From: an uncultured Thalassotalea sp.
Lineage (GTDB): Bacteria > Pseudomonadota > Gammaproteobacteria > Enterobacterales > Alteromonadaceae
DNA: 64,000 nucleotides
Assembly (NCBI GenBank): GCA_947492575.1
Contig: CANLNK010000001.1
Span: forward strand, 186,001-250,000
Direction of reading: 5' to 3'
Shown here: one piece after another, positions 1 through 9,889 of the stretch
Layout: the number at the start of each line of letters is the position of its first letter
Position numbering within the stretch: the first letter of the stretch is position 1
Notes under the pieces: model-generated
What the model saw: only the letters and a program-made list of their open reading frames with translations
The model's database searches: none
Told to the model about the DNA's origin: nothing
Position numbers and translations under genes: made by a program

Positions 1-1248
1 TGCTGCGGTACTTTCACTGTTATTACAGCCGGTCACTTCACGTGTTAAGCCGGGCACACCAAAAGCTGCACGTCCTAAGAAGCCTAAGATAGCGTCGAAG
101 TGACCACATGATTCACCGTCGTAATAATAAAGGCCACCAATAATGCTATACCCTTCGCCTGTGAAGTTTGCTTGCAACTCATGACTGGTGTTCTCGTCGT
201 CGTAGAATGCGGGTACGTCGAAGATATCAAGTGGTGTGTTGTCAAAATCGATGTTGGTATCTGAATAACTCTCTCGTGATGATGCAACATACTTAAGCGA
301 TAAGTTATCACTTGCCTGCCAATCCGCGACGAAGCTAATACCTTCAAGCTCAACGGTATTCCACGTTGGCATACTGGTGTAGGAATCGTAAACACTGTCA
401 GGCACCGGCGCGTCTGTTAAAACGCTTGGTAACAGGCGATAACCACCTTTTGCATTTGAATCATCATCTGTTTTATCCCACGCTAAGCGGAAAAATAAAT
501 CGTCTCTAGGGCGGAACTCTAAAGTTAAACGAGAAGCTGATAAGTCTTTGTTGTAGTTTTCTTTATCTTGGCCTTCTATCGCAGAAATCAAATATTCACC
601 GAAACCGTCACGGTTTAGTTCGGCATGGCCAAAGCCTAGATAAAGTTTGTCTTCGATTAGTGGCACTTGACCTGTGACTTTTAAATCTTTTTGGCTGTAG
701 CTACCAATTGTTCCTTCGATATTAAATTGAAGGTCACCAGACATTGGCTTAGTTACATATTTTACCGCGCCACCAATGGTATTCTTACCGTAAAGCGTAC
801 CCTGTGGACCACGCAACACTTCGATGCGTTCTACATCAAGTAAGTCGATAACTGCACCTTGAGGACGTGCCATATAAACGTCATCAACATAAATACCGAC
901 ACCCGGCTCATAACCCCAAAGCGGATCTTGCTGACCAACACCACGGATAAAAGCGGTTAATGTAGAGTTTGTACCGCGGCTAGTTTGCAGCGTGGTATTT
1001 GGAGAGAAACGCTGTACTTCAGTCATCACTGAGATGCCATTTTCAGCAAGTTCAGCGCTGCCGATTGATGTCACAGCAACAGGAACTGTTTGTAAGCTTT
1101 CTGTTGTTTTACGGGCAGTAACTTCGATAACTTCTAGGCCTGCTGTTTTGTCGGCGGTGTTATCGGCTTCTTCAGCTACAGCGGTATTGCAAAGTGCGGT
1201 AGATATCGCCAGTGCAATACAGCTAAGCTGCTTCTTATGCTGTTTCAT
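1..1248 (-). CDS. TonB-dependent receptor, partial (C-terminal part beyond the left edge)
   Basis: Outer-membrane beta-barrel receptor that would import a ligand using TonB energy. The reverse strand reads open from an ATG at 1248 to the window edge (about 416 residues). It starts with a signal peptide (MKQHKKQLSCIALAISTALC and on to a cleavage region near AVAEEA). A plug domain follows, with a typical stretch around GVGIYVDDVYMARPQG and the conserved VLRGPQGTLYGKNTIGG. The start has a good ribosome site (AGGGGA). The plug style and the VIEVTARKTTESLQ N-terminus are those of the large receptor group in marine gammaproteobacteria that often takes up carbohydrates or unknown organics. The ligand cannot be told from this part. 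Confidence 0.92.
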   Translation of the reverse strand, partial: MKQHKKQLSCIALAISTALCNTAVAEEADNTADKTAGLEVIEVTARKTTESLQTVPVAVTSIGSAELAENGISVMTEVQRFSPNTTLQTSRGTNSTLTAFIRGVGQQDPLWGYEPGVGIYVDDVYMARPQGAVIDLLDVERIEVLRGPQGTLYGKNTIGGAVKYVTKPMSGDLQFNIEGTIGSYSQKDLKVTGQVPLIEDKLYLGFGHAELNRDGFGEYLISAIEGQDKENYNKDLSASRLTLEFRPRDDLFFRLAWDKTDDDSNAKGGYRLLPSVLTDAPVPDSVYDSYTSMPTWNTVELEGISFVADWQASDNLSLKYVASSRESYSDTNIDFDNTPLDIFDVPAFYDDENTSHELQANFTGEGYSIIGGLYYYDGESCGHFDAILGFLGRAAFGVPGLTREVTGCNNSESTAA

Positions 1249-1376
1249 GAAATTTCCCCTCGCTAAATTTAGCTTTTTATTTTTATGAACACTTGTTGTT
1301 AACTTAAACTCTATATCAATAGTGTGAGAAAATAATTAGCACTATAGTGGTATGTTTAAGTGTCTGTATTTATTTG

Positions 1377-2357
1377 TTATTTTTTATCTATTCCGAAAAA
1401 GTTGATGATTTTTGGCATGGCGCCAACAGGCGCCTCTAGTAAATATTTATCAACCGCTCCGCCAAATTTCTCTGCTGGATTGACAGGAAAGCCATGATCA
1501 AGATTCGCGATCGTTACTTGCTCAAGTACTGGCTGATTATCCGAATTTAACCACTGCTCAGTGATCACTTTATCTCGGAAACTTTTAGTTTCTTGGTGGC
1601 TTAATTCGCCTTTCACTGAGTTAGTAGTGGTTAGTAATGTTTGCCACTGGTTAGAAAGTGCATCTGCGTTAAGTGCATTTACAACTTTGTCTGAGTCGCC
1701 CGTCCAAACGGATAGTCGTGGTAGTTGACTGTCGTTACCTAGCGCTGCTTTGGCAGCATTGATAAGTTCATCTTGTGAAGCAGGGCCGTTCTTCATACAT
1801 GAAATGGCTTTGATCAAACCATCGGCACAAGGGTACGGAATGCCTGCGACAACCGCGCCTGCCTCAAACATGTCTGGGTAATGCATCATCAAGGACGCTG
1901 ACATGGCACCGCCAGCGGATAGTCCTACGATGTAGACATCAATACTTGGCGAATCGGTTTTCGAGCGCACCGTATCAATCATTTGCTTGATAGAAAGCGT
2001 CTCTCCCTGATCTTTGTCACTATCTTGCGGTGAAAACCAATTGAAGCAAGTGGTAATGTTATTGCGGTTACTCTGCTGAGGAATCAGCACTGAAAAACCG
2101 TGTTCTTTGGCTAATGCTAACAACCCTATATCTTGAGCCAGCTGTTCACCAAGTTGAGTGCAGCCATGTAGCAGTACGACAATTGCTCTACTCGATTCTT
2201 GTGGCTGAAAATAACTGGCAGAGAGCTCGCCTGGGTTGGTGCCAAAGTCTGTTAAGGTCTTAAGTTCGTATAGTGACGCTATCGCTGATGATAGTGGGCT
2301 TAGCGTTAGAGCAACGAATGCGACAAAAGATGATGCCGTTTTTCTTATAGTTTTCAT
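1377..2357 (-). CDS. Secreted PHB-depolymerase/LpqC-like esterase
   Basis: Alpha/beta-hydrolase of the PHB depolymerase (esterase PHB) family, probably cleaving a secreted or periplasmic ester. A signal peptide precedes SLYELKTL. Near residue 65 is the oxyanion strand VVLLHGCTQ. The nucleophile elbow GLSAGG lies near residue 145, and the likely catalytic His is in LDHGFPVN close to the C-terminus. A GTG five codons upstream (2372) is also open, but the ATG at 2357 begins directly with the signal peptide (MKTIRKTASS), so I prefer it. It is transcribed away from the next gene. The true substrate (polyhydroxybutyrate, feruloyl or acetyl esters) is not determined. Confidence 0.75.
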   Translation of the reverse strand: MKTIRKTASSFVAFVALTLSPLSSAIASLYELKTLTDFGTNPGELSASYFQPQESSRAIVVLLHGCTQLGEQLAQDIGLLALAKEHGFSVLIPQQSNRNNITTCFNWFSPQDSDKDQGETLSIKQMIDTVRSKTDSPSIDVYIVGLSAGGAMSASLMMHYPDMFEAGAVVAGIPYPCADGLIKAISCMKNGPASQDELINAAKAALGNDSQLPRLSVWTGDSDKVVNALNADALSNQWQTLLTTTNSVKGELSHQETKSFRDKVITEQWLNSDNQPVLEQVTIANLDHGFPVNPAEKFGGAVDKYLLEAPVGAMPKIINFFGIDKK

Positions 2358-2530
2358 AATAAATTCTGCCACTTAAGATAATCCTAACCATTATCCTGAA
2401 ACAAAATGGCGAGTGCTACAATGCTACTTTAGTGCCTGTCGACGGCTATAGTGAACTTTCTTTTATGTGTTTCAGCGACTTATTAAGTATCAAAGACTAT
2501 AATCAAAATAGGTTGTAGCCGAGAATTATC

Positions 2531-3259
2531 ATGGGGGATATAGAAGTGATATTTTCCTTCAATTGGTTGAGTTCAATATGCATTTTTAGCTCAATAATGT
2601 TAGCTACTGTTGCCAATTCAGCGAGTTACAGCGTTTGCTTTGAAGAGTGGAACCCATATGCATACCTTGACGAGAAGGGCGAAGGACAGGGCACTTCTGT
2701 AGATACAATAAAACAGGCGCTTAGTCGCAAGGAAATTAACGTTACTTTTCGACAAATGCCTCACAGTCGTTGTGTTGCATTAGTGAAAAATAAAGAAATT
2801 GATTTTGCGTTGCACGTCGATGAAAGTGATGGCTTGTTTTTAATCCAATACCCTGTGGCTGACTGGACACTGACATTTGTGACCAAACAAGATAATGCCA
2901 TGACGTTCGAGGAGTTAATTTCAAATGAGGATTCAAGTATTCTTATTTCTCGAGATTATGACTATCCGAAGTTGCTGCTTAGTAAATTGGGTGAAACTCA
3001 GGTTAAGATTACCAAGACATCATTCAGTACTGAAAGCCCAGAAGAAATTAAGCAATTTTTCTCAATTTTATTGTCAGGCAGGGTAGACGGTATACTGGTA
3101 GATAAAACATGGGCTGACTTAATGATCGCGCGTTATCAATTTCCCGCTCAGACATATGAACAACTTTTCCATCGTGAAGCACAATTTATTGGGTATCACG
3201 CAGATCGAAAATATAAGGCATCTGTATTAGAAAAGGCAATTAAGGATCTAAAACGATGA
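2531..3259 (+). CDS. Periplasmic solute-binding-like protein (SBP_bac_3 family)
   Basis: About 242 residues resembling the small extracellular solute-binding proteins related to amino-acid ABC binders. A hydrophobic N-terminal segment (about 10-32) acts as signal peptide or anchor. The mature part starts YSVCFEEWNPYAYLDEKGEG, the usual first strand of the fold. It also has the hinge-type phrase MPHSRCVALVKNKEIDFALH. No permease or ATPase gene is next to it, which is common for the orphan family members of Alteromonadales. They are often of unknown function and may act as sensors. The start codon is uncertain; a GTG at 2546 is an alternative. Confidence 0.7.
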   Translation: MGDIEVIFSFNWLSSICIFSSIMLATVANSASYSVCFEEWNPYAYLDEKGEGQGTSVDTIKQALSRKEINVTFRQMPHSRCVALVKNKEIDFALHVDESDGLFLIQYPVADWTLTFVTKQDNAMTFEELISNEDSSILISRDYDYPKLLLSKLGETQVKITKTSFSTESPEEIKQFFSILLSGRVDGILVDKTWADLMIARYQFPAQTYEQLFHREAQFIGYHADRKYKASVLEKAIKDLKR

Positions 3260-3262
3260 CTA

Positions 3263-3297
3263 AAGGGTTTGTCGATAACTATTCCCCACAAACCCTT
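3263..3297. terminator. Convergent intergenic hairpin
   Basis: A 10-bp perfect stem, AAGGGTTTGT pairing with ACAAACCCTT around a 15-base loop, lies between the convergent ends of the solute-binding-like gene and ccoG. There is no strong T-run on either side, so termination is inferred from position and stem only. Confidence 0.45.
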
Positions 3298-3322
3298 CAA
3301 ACATTTATGCTGTGGATAGGGG

Positions 3323-4705
3323 CTAACCAGCATAGAATTTTATTTTCTTGGTTACGCTCACTTCATCATCTCCCAAAGAAGTAATCGTTAAGTTAAGTGA
3401 CGATACCCCTTGTGGCATTAACTCAGGCGGTGCAGTTAATGTGAATGGTACTACGAGCATTTCATGGCTATCTGCAGTTAGTGGAGCCTCTAAACTCAAA
3501 TTAATACCTTCGTCTCCTTCAATTGAAAGCTTGAAGGTTTCGATATGTTGCATTTTATTGGTTAGTTTCAGCTGATAGCTATTTTCAATATGGCCGTCGT
3601 ATGTTGTGCGGTAAAGTACATTTCGGTCTCGCAGCACGGATGCTTCAATCGGAGAACGTATGGCGACAAAAACGCCCATCAATACAAACATGGCAAGCGT
3701 AAAGGTCCCGTATGCTAAAATCTTCGGGCGTAGCAGTGGTTCTTTCTTACCATTCAATGCATTCTCGCTGGTAAAGCTGATTAAACCTTGAGGGTAGTTA
3801 AACTGTGACATGGTTTGGTTACATGCATCAATACAAGCACCGCAACTGATGCACTCGTATTGCAGGCCGTTACGAATATCGATACCGGCAGGACAAACAT
3901 CAACACATAAATTGCAATCAACACAATCACCTAACCCCAGTGCTTTAGGGTCGTCTTTACGCTTACGGCGACCACGATTTTCACCGCGTAATTTATCGTA
4001 AGCGATAATTAAAGTGTTTTTGTCAAACATCGCTGATTGGAAACGAGAATATGGGCACATGTAAACACACATTTTTTCGCGTAACCAACCTGCATTACCG
4101 TAGGTACACAGTGTAAATAAGCCGACCCAGAAATAGACAATACCTGACCATGACAAGGTGAATAAATCAGTGTAAAGCGCTTTGACTGGGATGAAATATG
4201 ACATAAACGTCACAGCAGTCAGGAAGGAAATTAATATCCAAGCACTGTGTTTAAAGGCTTTTTTACGGAACTTTTCACCTGTCATCGGTTGCTTGTCACT
4301 TTTTATACGCTGATTGCGGTTGCCTTCAATTTTCTCTTCAACCCAAATGTATAAAAACATCCATACGGTTTGGGGGCACAGAAAGCCACACCACACTCGC
4401 CCTAACCAAGTGGTAAAGAAGAAAAGTGCAAACGCTCCAACCATGAACAATGCAGCGAGAACGGTTAAGTCTTGAGGAAAAAATGTGATGGAGAAAATAC
4501 GGAACTGCTGAGTAGAAAAATCTAGCAGAATAGCCTGTTGACCATTGTAGGTAATCCATGGGATTAATATAAATAACAGCATAAGTATGGCGCTAGTATA
4601 TTTGCGGATATTGGCGTAAAGCCCTTTTTGAAGTCTGACGTAAACCCCTTCATCCTTTTTATAGGGTTTAATTATCATGTCTTCTTCTTTTACGTTAAAA
4701 CTCAT
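3323..4705 (-). CDS. ccoG: Cytochrome c oxidase accessory protein CcoG (FixG/RdxA type)
   Basis: Membrane iron-sulfur protein used in assembly of cbb3-type oxidase, linked in the literature to reduction of copper for the CuB centre. The 460-residue length is normal. Several membrane segments are visible (about 37-56, 80-105, 155-180, 190-210, 335-355). The RVWCGFLCPQTVW motif lies near 112, with CVYMCPYSRFQ near 220. Two [4Fe-4S] ferredoxin motifs follow: CVDCNLCVDVCP, then CISCGACIDACNQ. The C-terminal periplasmic domain is the FixG Ig-like fold. It stands alone here, without ccoNOPQ or ccoHIS. A sigma-54-type promoter and two palindromes upstream suggest control by the PAS activator encoded next door. 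Confidence 0.95.
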   Translation of the reverse strand: MSFNVKEEDMIIKPYKKDEGVYVRLQKGLYANIRKYTSAILMLLFILIPWITYNGQQAILLDFSTQQFRIFSITFFPQDLTVLAALFMVGAFALFFFTTWLGRVWCGFLCPQTVWMFLYIWVEEKIEGNRNQRIKSDKQPMTGEKFRKKAFKHSAWILISFLTAVTFMSYFIPVKALYTDLFTLSWSGIVYFWVGLFTLCTYGNAGWLREKMCVYMCPYSRFQSAMFDKNTLIIAYDKLRGENRGRRKRKDDPKALGLGDCVDCNLCVDVCPAGIDIRNGLQYECISCGACIDACNQTMSQFNYPQGLISFTSENALNGKKEPLLRPKILAYGTFTLAMFVLMGVFVAIRSPIEASVLRDRNVLYRTTYDGHIENSYQLKLTNKMQHIETFKLSIEGDEGINLSLEAPLTADSHEMLVVPFTLTAPPELMPQGVSSLNLTITSLGDDEVSVTKKIKFYAG

Positions 4706-4750
4706 CGACTGCTCTCTTTAACCAGAATTTAGTGGTAATGCAGCCCTAAT

Positions 4751-4767
4751 GGCAAAATAAGTGCCAA
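4751..4767 (-). promoter_or_regulatory. Sigma-54 (-24/-12) promoter for ccoG
   Basis: Read on the minus strand the sequence is TTGGCACTTATTTTGCC. This matches the sigma-54 consensus TGGCAC-N5-TTGC with the invariant GG and GC ten bases apart. It lies about 45 bases upstream of the ccoG start, and two palindromes about 75-110 bases further upstream fit enhancer positions. The neighbouring gene encodes a sigma-54 activator. Confidence 0.75.
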
Positions 4768-4839
4768 TATCTTTGGTATTTTAAGTTGTTGATAAAGCTT
4801 GTGATTATTTTTTTGGTATGGTGGTTATCACAATAGAAC

Positions 4840-4855
4840 ACACGATATATCGTGT
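4840..4855. promoter_or_regulatory. Palindromic operator, site 1
   Basis: ACACGATATATCGTGT is a perfect 16-bp palindrome. It shares the CACGAtAT core with site 2 (4861-4876) and with the palindrome in front of the activator gene (6441-6470). Its position upstream of the ccoG sigma-54 promoter suits an enhancer bound by that activator. Confidence 0.6.
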
Positions 4856-4860
4856 TTTTG

Positions 4861-4876
4861 TGCGATATTTCGTGCC
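4861..4876. promoter_or_regulatory. Palindromic operator, site 2
   Basis: TGCGATATTTCGTGCC is an imperfect palindrome one helical turn to two turns from site 1 (centres about 21 bp apart, hence on the same DNA face). It is nearly the same sequence as one strand of the 6441-6470 palindrome. Confidence 0.55.
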
Positions 4877-4996
4877 TTGGTTTATCGGGGAGCGGTCATG
4901 ACGGCTAAATCTATAGATGACCTTGCATGAGTTATTGATGAATTATTGCGCTTAGGAATCGATTAAGAGGAATGAGAAGTACCTAATTGTTAGGCT

Positions 4997-6424
4997 TTAT
5001 GGCCTCACGATATTGAGTTTTTGCATGCGAGACCTCAACGTACTAGATGGCAATCCTAATTTCTTAGCGGCACCATGTTCACCACCTATTCGCCATTGGC
5101 AAATTTCAAGCACGCTAAGAATGTGCTGACGCTCTGCCTCGGCAAGCGTTAGATTAGTTCTATCCAGATTATCTCGTTGTTGGTTTGTGCTAAGCACAAA
5201 ATCCAGTGTGTTGTTACTGGCTAGTATCATCTCTCGCTCTATGACGTTTTGTAGTTCTCGTACATTGCCAGGCCAGTGATAGTCAGATAGTGCTCTTAAA
5301 CTTTTGGGGCTAATGGAGGTGACATTTTTACCCAGCTTTTTGTTCAGCTTATCAATGATTTGCTGACAAAGGCTTGCAAGGTCATCTTTCCTCGCACGCA
5401 ATGCTGGCATCTCTAGCGGAAAAACATTCAATCGATAGAATAGATCCATTCTAAATTCGCCTGCATCCACCATCGCTTGTAAATCTTTGTTAGTAGCTGC
5501 TATCAGACGAATATCAACTTTTATCGTTTTATTGCCACCAACACGTTCAAACTCTTGCTCTTGTAGCACCCGTAATAACTTGCTTTGCGCGGCAAGCGAT
5601 AACTCACCAACTTCATCAAGAAATAAGGTTCCTTGGTTGGCTAGCTCAAAGCGCCCTTTACGGGTATCTTTTGCACCAGTAAATGCACCTTTTTCATGGC
5701 CAAATAGTTCTGATTCAAGCAGGCTTGGTGTAAAGGCAGCACAGTTCACTTTTATCATGGCTTTGCCAGCACGTTTACTTTGTTGATGAAGCTCTCGAGC
5801 GGCTAGTTCTTTACCCGTGCCATTTTCGCCAAGAATGAGTACAGTGCTATCTGTAGGAGAAACCAAGCCTATTTGCGATTTAATGCGTTGCATTGCAAGG
5901 CTGTCACCGGTTAATTCAGACTGTTGCCACTGTGCACTTAACTCGCTGTGTAAGTAATGGTTTTCGGCTTGAAGTTGTTGTGATAAGGAACGTATTTTTT
6001 CGAGTGCAATCGTCAGTGCTTGTTCGTGCTGTTTCTGCTCACTGATGTCGCGAAAAACTGCAACCGCACCGATGAGCTCGTTATCTTTGTAGACGGGCGT
6101 TGAAGTATAGATAACAGGAAACGCGCTACCATCTTTTCGCCAAAAGACTTCATCGTTTATTTGCCTACTTTTACCATCTTGTGCCGTCGCGTAAATATGG
6201 CATTCTTCGGCAGGGTAGTGTGTGCCATCAGCATGTGTATGATGATGATAAGCATGGATTGATTTGCCCAGTAATTCTTCAGCACTCCAGCCTGTCATAA
6301 GCTCGGCCGCTGCATTGACAAAAACAGCGCGCCCTTGGGTGTCAAAACCGTACACCCCTTCTCCCACTGCATTTAGCAATAGATCAGGATCTGCAAGTAG
6401 TCGCTTTAGTGAAGATGTTGGCAT
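4997..6424 (-). CDS. Sigma-54-dependent activator with PAS sensor
   Basis: Enhancer-binding transcription activator. The N-terminal PAS domain (about 10-125) begins near LLNAVGEGVYGFDTQGRAVF. A coiled linker (about 128-165) follows, then the AAA+ sigma-54 interaction domain. This has Walker A GENGTGKE, the GAFTGA loop that contacts sigma-54 (in GHEKGAFTGAKDTRKGRF), Walker B TLFLDEVGEL and the R-finger segment FRMDLFYRLNVFPLEMP. The C-terminus is a Fis-type HTH (GAAKKLGLPSSTLRSRMQKL). The ATG at 6424 is preferred over an upstream GTG at 6451, which lies inside a palindrome. The PAS ligand is not evident. Promoter and operator placement point to ccoG and self-regulation. It is not NorR by architecture, since NorR has a GAF sensor. 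Confidence 0.9.
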   Translation of the reverse strand: MPTSSLKRLLADPDLLLNAVGEGVYGFDTQGRAVFVNAAAELMTGWSAEELLGKSIHAYHHHTHADGTHYPAEECHIYATAQDGKSRQINDEVFWRKDGSAFPVIYTSTPVYKDNELIGAVAVFRDISEQKQHEQALTIALEKIRSLSQQLQAENHYLHSELSAQWQQSELTGDSLAMQRIKSQIGLVSPTDSTVLILGENGTGKELAARELHQQSKRAGKAMIKVNCAAFTPSLLESELFGHEKGAFTGAKDTRKGRFELANQGTLFLDEVGELSLAAQSKLLRVLQEQEFERVGGNKTIKVDIRLIAATNKDLQAMVDAGEFRMDLFYRLNVFPLEMPALRARKDDLASLCQQIIDKLNKKLGKNVTSISPKSLRALSDYHWPGNVRELQNVIEREMILASNNTLDFVLSTNQQRDNLDRTNLTLAEAERQHILSVLEICQWRIGGEHGAAKKLGLPSSTLRSRMQKLNIVRP

Positions 6425-6440
6425 AGCAAAACTCAAAAAT

Positions 6441-6470
6441 AATAAAGGCACGAAATATCGTGCCTTTATT
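6441..6470. promoter_or_regulatory. Long palindrome before the activator gene
   Basis: Thirteen-base perfect arms, AATAAAGGCACGA and TCGTGCCTTTATT, flank a 4-base centre. It sits 16 bases before the activator ATG and shares the GCACGAtATttCGTGC core with the two sites upstream of ccoG, so autoregulation is likely. An RNA hairpin in the leader is an alternative role because of the T-rich right arm. Confidence 0.6.
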
Positions 6471-6562
6471 ATTTATCATTTAGTGCCCAGTGAAAAGCAT
6501 AAATGAAAAGCATAAGTGAAAAGAGATTATAGTGCCTCGGCGCATTGTATACTCTAGTTTGA

Positions 6563-7534
6563 CTATGCGTTTCTGTTCGCTGCAATGTGGGCAAGTGCCA
6601 CTAACGCTTCTTTATATGGCGAATCAGCGAGTGAACTCAGGGCTGCAATGGCTTTGTCTGCTTCTTGCTCAGCTTTTTGCTGGGTGTACTCCAGTGAACC
6701 CGTGTCAGCCATCGCGGCTAGAATATCGTCTAAATGTTCCATGCCATTACAGTGCTCAATGGCGTCACGGATAAGTTGGCGTTGCTGTTCGTTGCCATTG
6801 TGCATTGCGTAAAGCAGTGGCAGAGTTGGTTTACCTTCAGCTAGATCATCACCAACATTCTTACCCATTTCTTTCGCATCAGCTGTGTAGTCTAGAATAT
6901 CATCAACAAGCTGGAACGCTGTGCCCAAGTGTTTACCGTAATCAGCTAATGCTTGTTCGATCGCAGGATCTTCGTTTGCGATCACTGCAGCTAATTGTGT
7001 CGCTGCTTCAAATAGTCGTGCAGTCTTACAATAAATGACCTGCATATAACTTTCTTCAGTAGTATCAGGATCATTAACGTTCATTAACTGTAATACTTCA
7101 CCTTCCGCAACCACATTCGTAGTATCTGAAAGGATCTCCATTACACGCATTTTGTTGATCTTCACCATCATTTGGAAGGATCGGGTATAGAGGAAATCAC
7201 CGACAAGTACGCTGGCGCTATTGCCAAATAAGGCATTCGCCGTTTCACGACCTCGACGCATAGCTGATTCATCAACAACGTCATCGTGTAATAAAGTAGC
7301 AGTATGGATAAACTCGACGATCGCGGCGATCGAAATGTGATCCTTGCCTTGATAACCAATCGCTTGAGCAGCTAAAACGCTGAGCATAGGGCGCATTCGC
7401 TTACCACCTGCATTAACGATATAAATACCCAGTTGGTTAATAAGTGCGACGTCTGATTGTAATTGGCTGTAGATAAGATCATTCACTTGGGTCATATCTG
7501 ATTGCGCAAGTGATTGAATTTCGCTTATGTTCAT
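6563..7534 (-). CDS. ispB: Octaprenyl diphosphate synthase
   Basis: Trans-prenyltransferase that builds the C40-type side chain of quinones from farnesyl diphosphate and isopentenyl diphosphate. The first Asp-rich motif is LLHDDVVDESAMRRG and the second is QLVDDILDYTAD; GGKRMRPML lies near residue 45. The 323 residues starting MNISEIQSLA match the family. An open extension upstream to 7576 is not conserved-looking and is ignored. It is divergent from rplU-rpmA, the usual arrangement in gammaproteobacteria. Confidence 0.95.
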   Translation of the reverse strand: MNISEIQSLAQSDMTQVNDLIYSQLQSDVALINQLGIYIVNAGGKRMRPMLSVLAAQAIGYQGKDHISIAAIVEFIHTATLLHDDVVDESAMRRGRETANALFGNSASVLVGDFLYTRSFQMMVKINKMRVMEILSDTTNVVAEGEVLQLMNVNDPDTTEESYMQVIYCKTARLFEAATQLAAVIANEDPAIEQALADYGKHLGTAFQLVDDILDYTADAKEMGKNVGDDLAEGKPTLPLLYAMHNGNEQQRQLIRDAIEHCNGMEHLDDILAAMADTGSLEYTQQKAEQEADKAIAALSSLADSPYKEALVALAHIAANRNA

Positions 7535-7652
7535 AGCAGAAAAAACGAGAAATTTTCGGATGTTAATTCCGCACAAGTGTACACTAATTCCATGCAGATT
7601 GTAGGTCTGTTCGACAAGTAAAAATAATTAATCAATTAAATGTAATTTAGTC

Positions 7653-7681
7653 TTGCGATCAATAATGTCTTCCAGTAGAAT
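7653..7681 (+). promoter_or_regulatory. Sigma-70 promoter for rplU-rpmA
   Basis: TTGCGA, a 17-bp spacer, then TAGAAT, 79 bases before the L21 start codon. This is a clean housekeeping promoter in the expected place between the divergent ispB and rplU genes. Confidence 0.7.
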
Positions 7682-7759
7682 TCGCGCCCTATATTTTTAA
7701 ATTTAAGCACCAAACTCTGTTCCAACAAAATGAACAAGCAGGTGCAGTACGGAGTAGCT

Positions 7760-8071
7760 ATGTACGCGGTATTCCAAAGCGGTGGTAAACAGCACCGTGT
7801 TACTGAGGGTCAAACAGTTCGCTTAGAGAAGCTTGAGCTAGAAGTTGGCGCTACAGTAGAATTCGATAACGTTTTAATGATCGCTAACGGTGAAGACATC
7901 AAAGTTGGTGCGCCTTTAGTTGATGGCGGCAAAGTAACAGCTGAAGTTGTTTCTCAAGGTCGTGCAGACAAAGTTAAAATTGTTAAGTTCAAACGTCGTA
8001 AGCATTCACGCAAGCAAATGGGCCATCGCCAATGGTTCACTGAAGTGAAGATTACTGGTATTAACGGCTAA
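7760..8071 (+). CDS. rplU: 50S ribosomal protein L21
   Basis: Large-subunit protein binding 23S rRNA. The 103-residue product begins [14 protein letters not shown] and contains [19 protein letters not shown] near the C-terminus, the L21 signature region. The frame is open ten codons further upstream, but only the ATG at 7760 gives the conserved N-terminus. It is followed 18 bases later by rpmA. Confidence 0.98.
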   Translation: MYAVFQSGGKQHRVTEGQTVRLEKLELEVGATVEFDNVLMIANGEDIKVGAPLVDGGKVTAEVVSQGRADKVKIVKFKRRKHSRKQMGHRQWFTEVKITGING

Positions 8072-8089
8072 TTTTAGGAGCATTTTAAG

Positions 8090-8347
8090 ATGGCACATAA
8101 GAAGGCAGCAGGTAGTACCAAAAACGGTCGTGATTCAGAAAGCAAACGCCTAGGTGTTAAGCGTTTCGGTGGCGAGTCTGTTTTAGCTGGTAACATCATC
8201 GTTCGTCAACGTGGTACTAAGTTCCACGCTGGTAACAACATGGGTATCGGTAAAGACCACACATTATTTGCTTTAGCTGACGGTAAAGTTCAGTTTGAAG
8301 TTAAAGGTCCTAAGAACCGTAAATTCGTTAGCATCGTAGCTGAATAA
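8090..8347 (+). CDS. rpmA: 50S ribosomal protein L27
   Basis: Large-subunit protein whose N-terminal tail reaches the peptidyl-transferase centre. The 85 residues begin [20 protein letters not shown] and contain the family signature [15 protein letters not shown]. An AGGAGC ribosome site precedes it. It is co-transcribed with rplU and a strong hairpin-T terminator follows directly. Confidence 0.98.
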   Translation: MAHKKAAGSTKNGRDSESKRLGVKRFGGESVLAGNIIVRQRGTKFHAGNNMGIGKDHTLFALADGKVQFEVKGPKNRKFVSIVAE

Positions 8348-8365
8348 TTTACAGTTTACCTATCG

Positions 8366-8400
8366 AAAAGCCCTGCTACTTAGGTAGCGGGGCTTTTTTT
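8366..8400 (+). terminator. Rho-independent terminator of rplU-rpmA
   Basis: AAAAGCCCTGCTAC pairs with GTAGCGGGGCTTTT around a TTAG loop and is followed by a run of T. One G-T wobble is present. Confidence 0.85.
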
Positions 8401-8457
8401 ATGGATGACTTGCTTAGTTTAGATATCTTGTGTTGAAACGATTAGACCTTAAGCTAA

Positions 8458-8486
8458 TTGGGCAAGTAGACAAAATCGCTTATAAT
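8458..8486 (+). promoter_or_regulatory. Sigma-70 promoter for cgtA
   Basis: TTGGGC, a 17-bp spacer and a perfect TATAAT, 64 bases before the cgtA start. It gives the GTPase gene its own transcription after the rpmA terminator. Confidence 0.65.
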
Positions 8487-8522
8487 AGTGATTCAAGCCT
8501 TGAAAGGCATTTTAAGAAATAA

Positions 8523-9716
<1,194 letters not shown>

Positions 9717-9836
9717 ATTTTAGTCGTTAATTTTATGTTTATCTGCGTTATGCTGCCTTGAAATAGCGAACTATTCCGTCGGCACCAAGCCTTGATAAAC
9801 AAAAAATTTCCTAACTAAAATTAGTGAAAGTTATTG

Positions 9837-9861
9837 AAGCGAGTTTATACTCGCTTTTTTG
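9837..9861 (+). terminator. Terminator after cgtA
   Basis: AAGCGAGT and ACTCGCTT form a stem around a short TTAT-like loop and are followed by TTTT, midway between cgtA and folA. Confidence 0.75.
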
Positions 9862-9889
9862 TATCTAAAGAATAATTAGAAGTTAAATA

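Noticed and set aside
2531-3259. Solute-binding-like gene read as part of an amino-acid ABC transporter
   Set aside because: No permease or ATPase gene lies next to it; only an orphan periplasmic protein can be supported.
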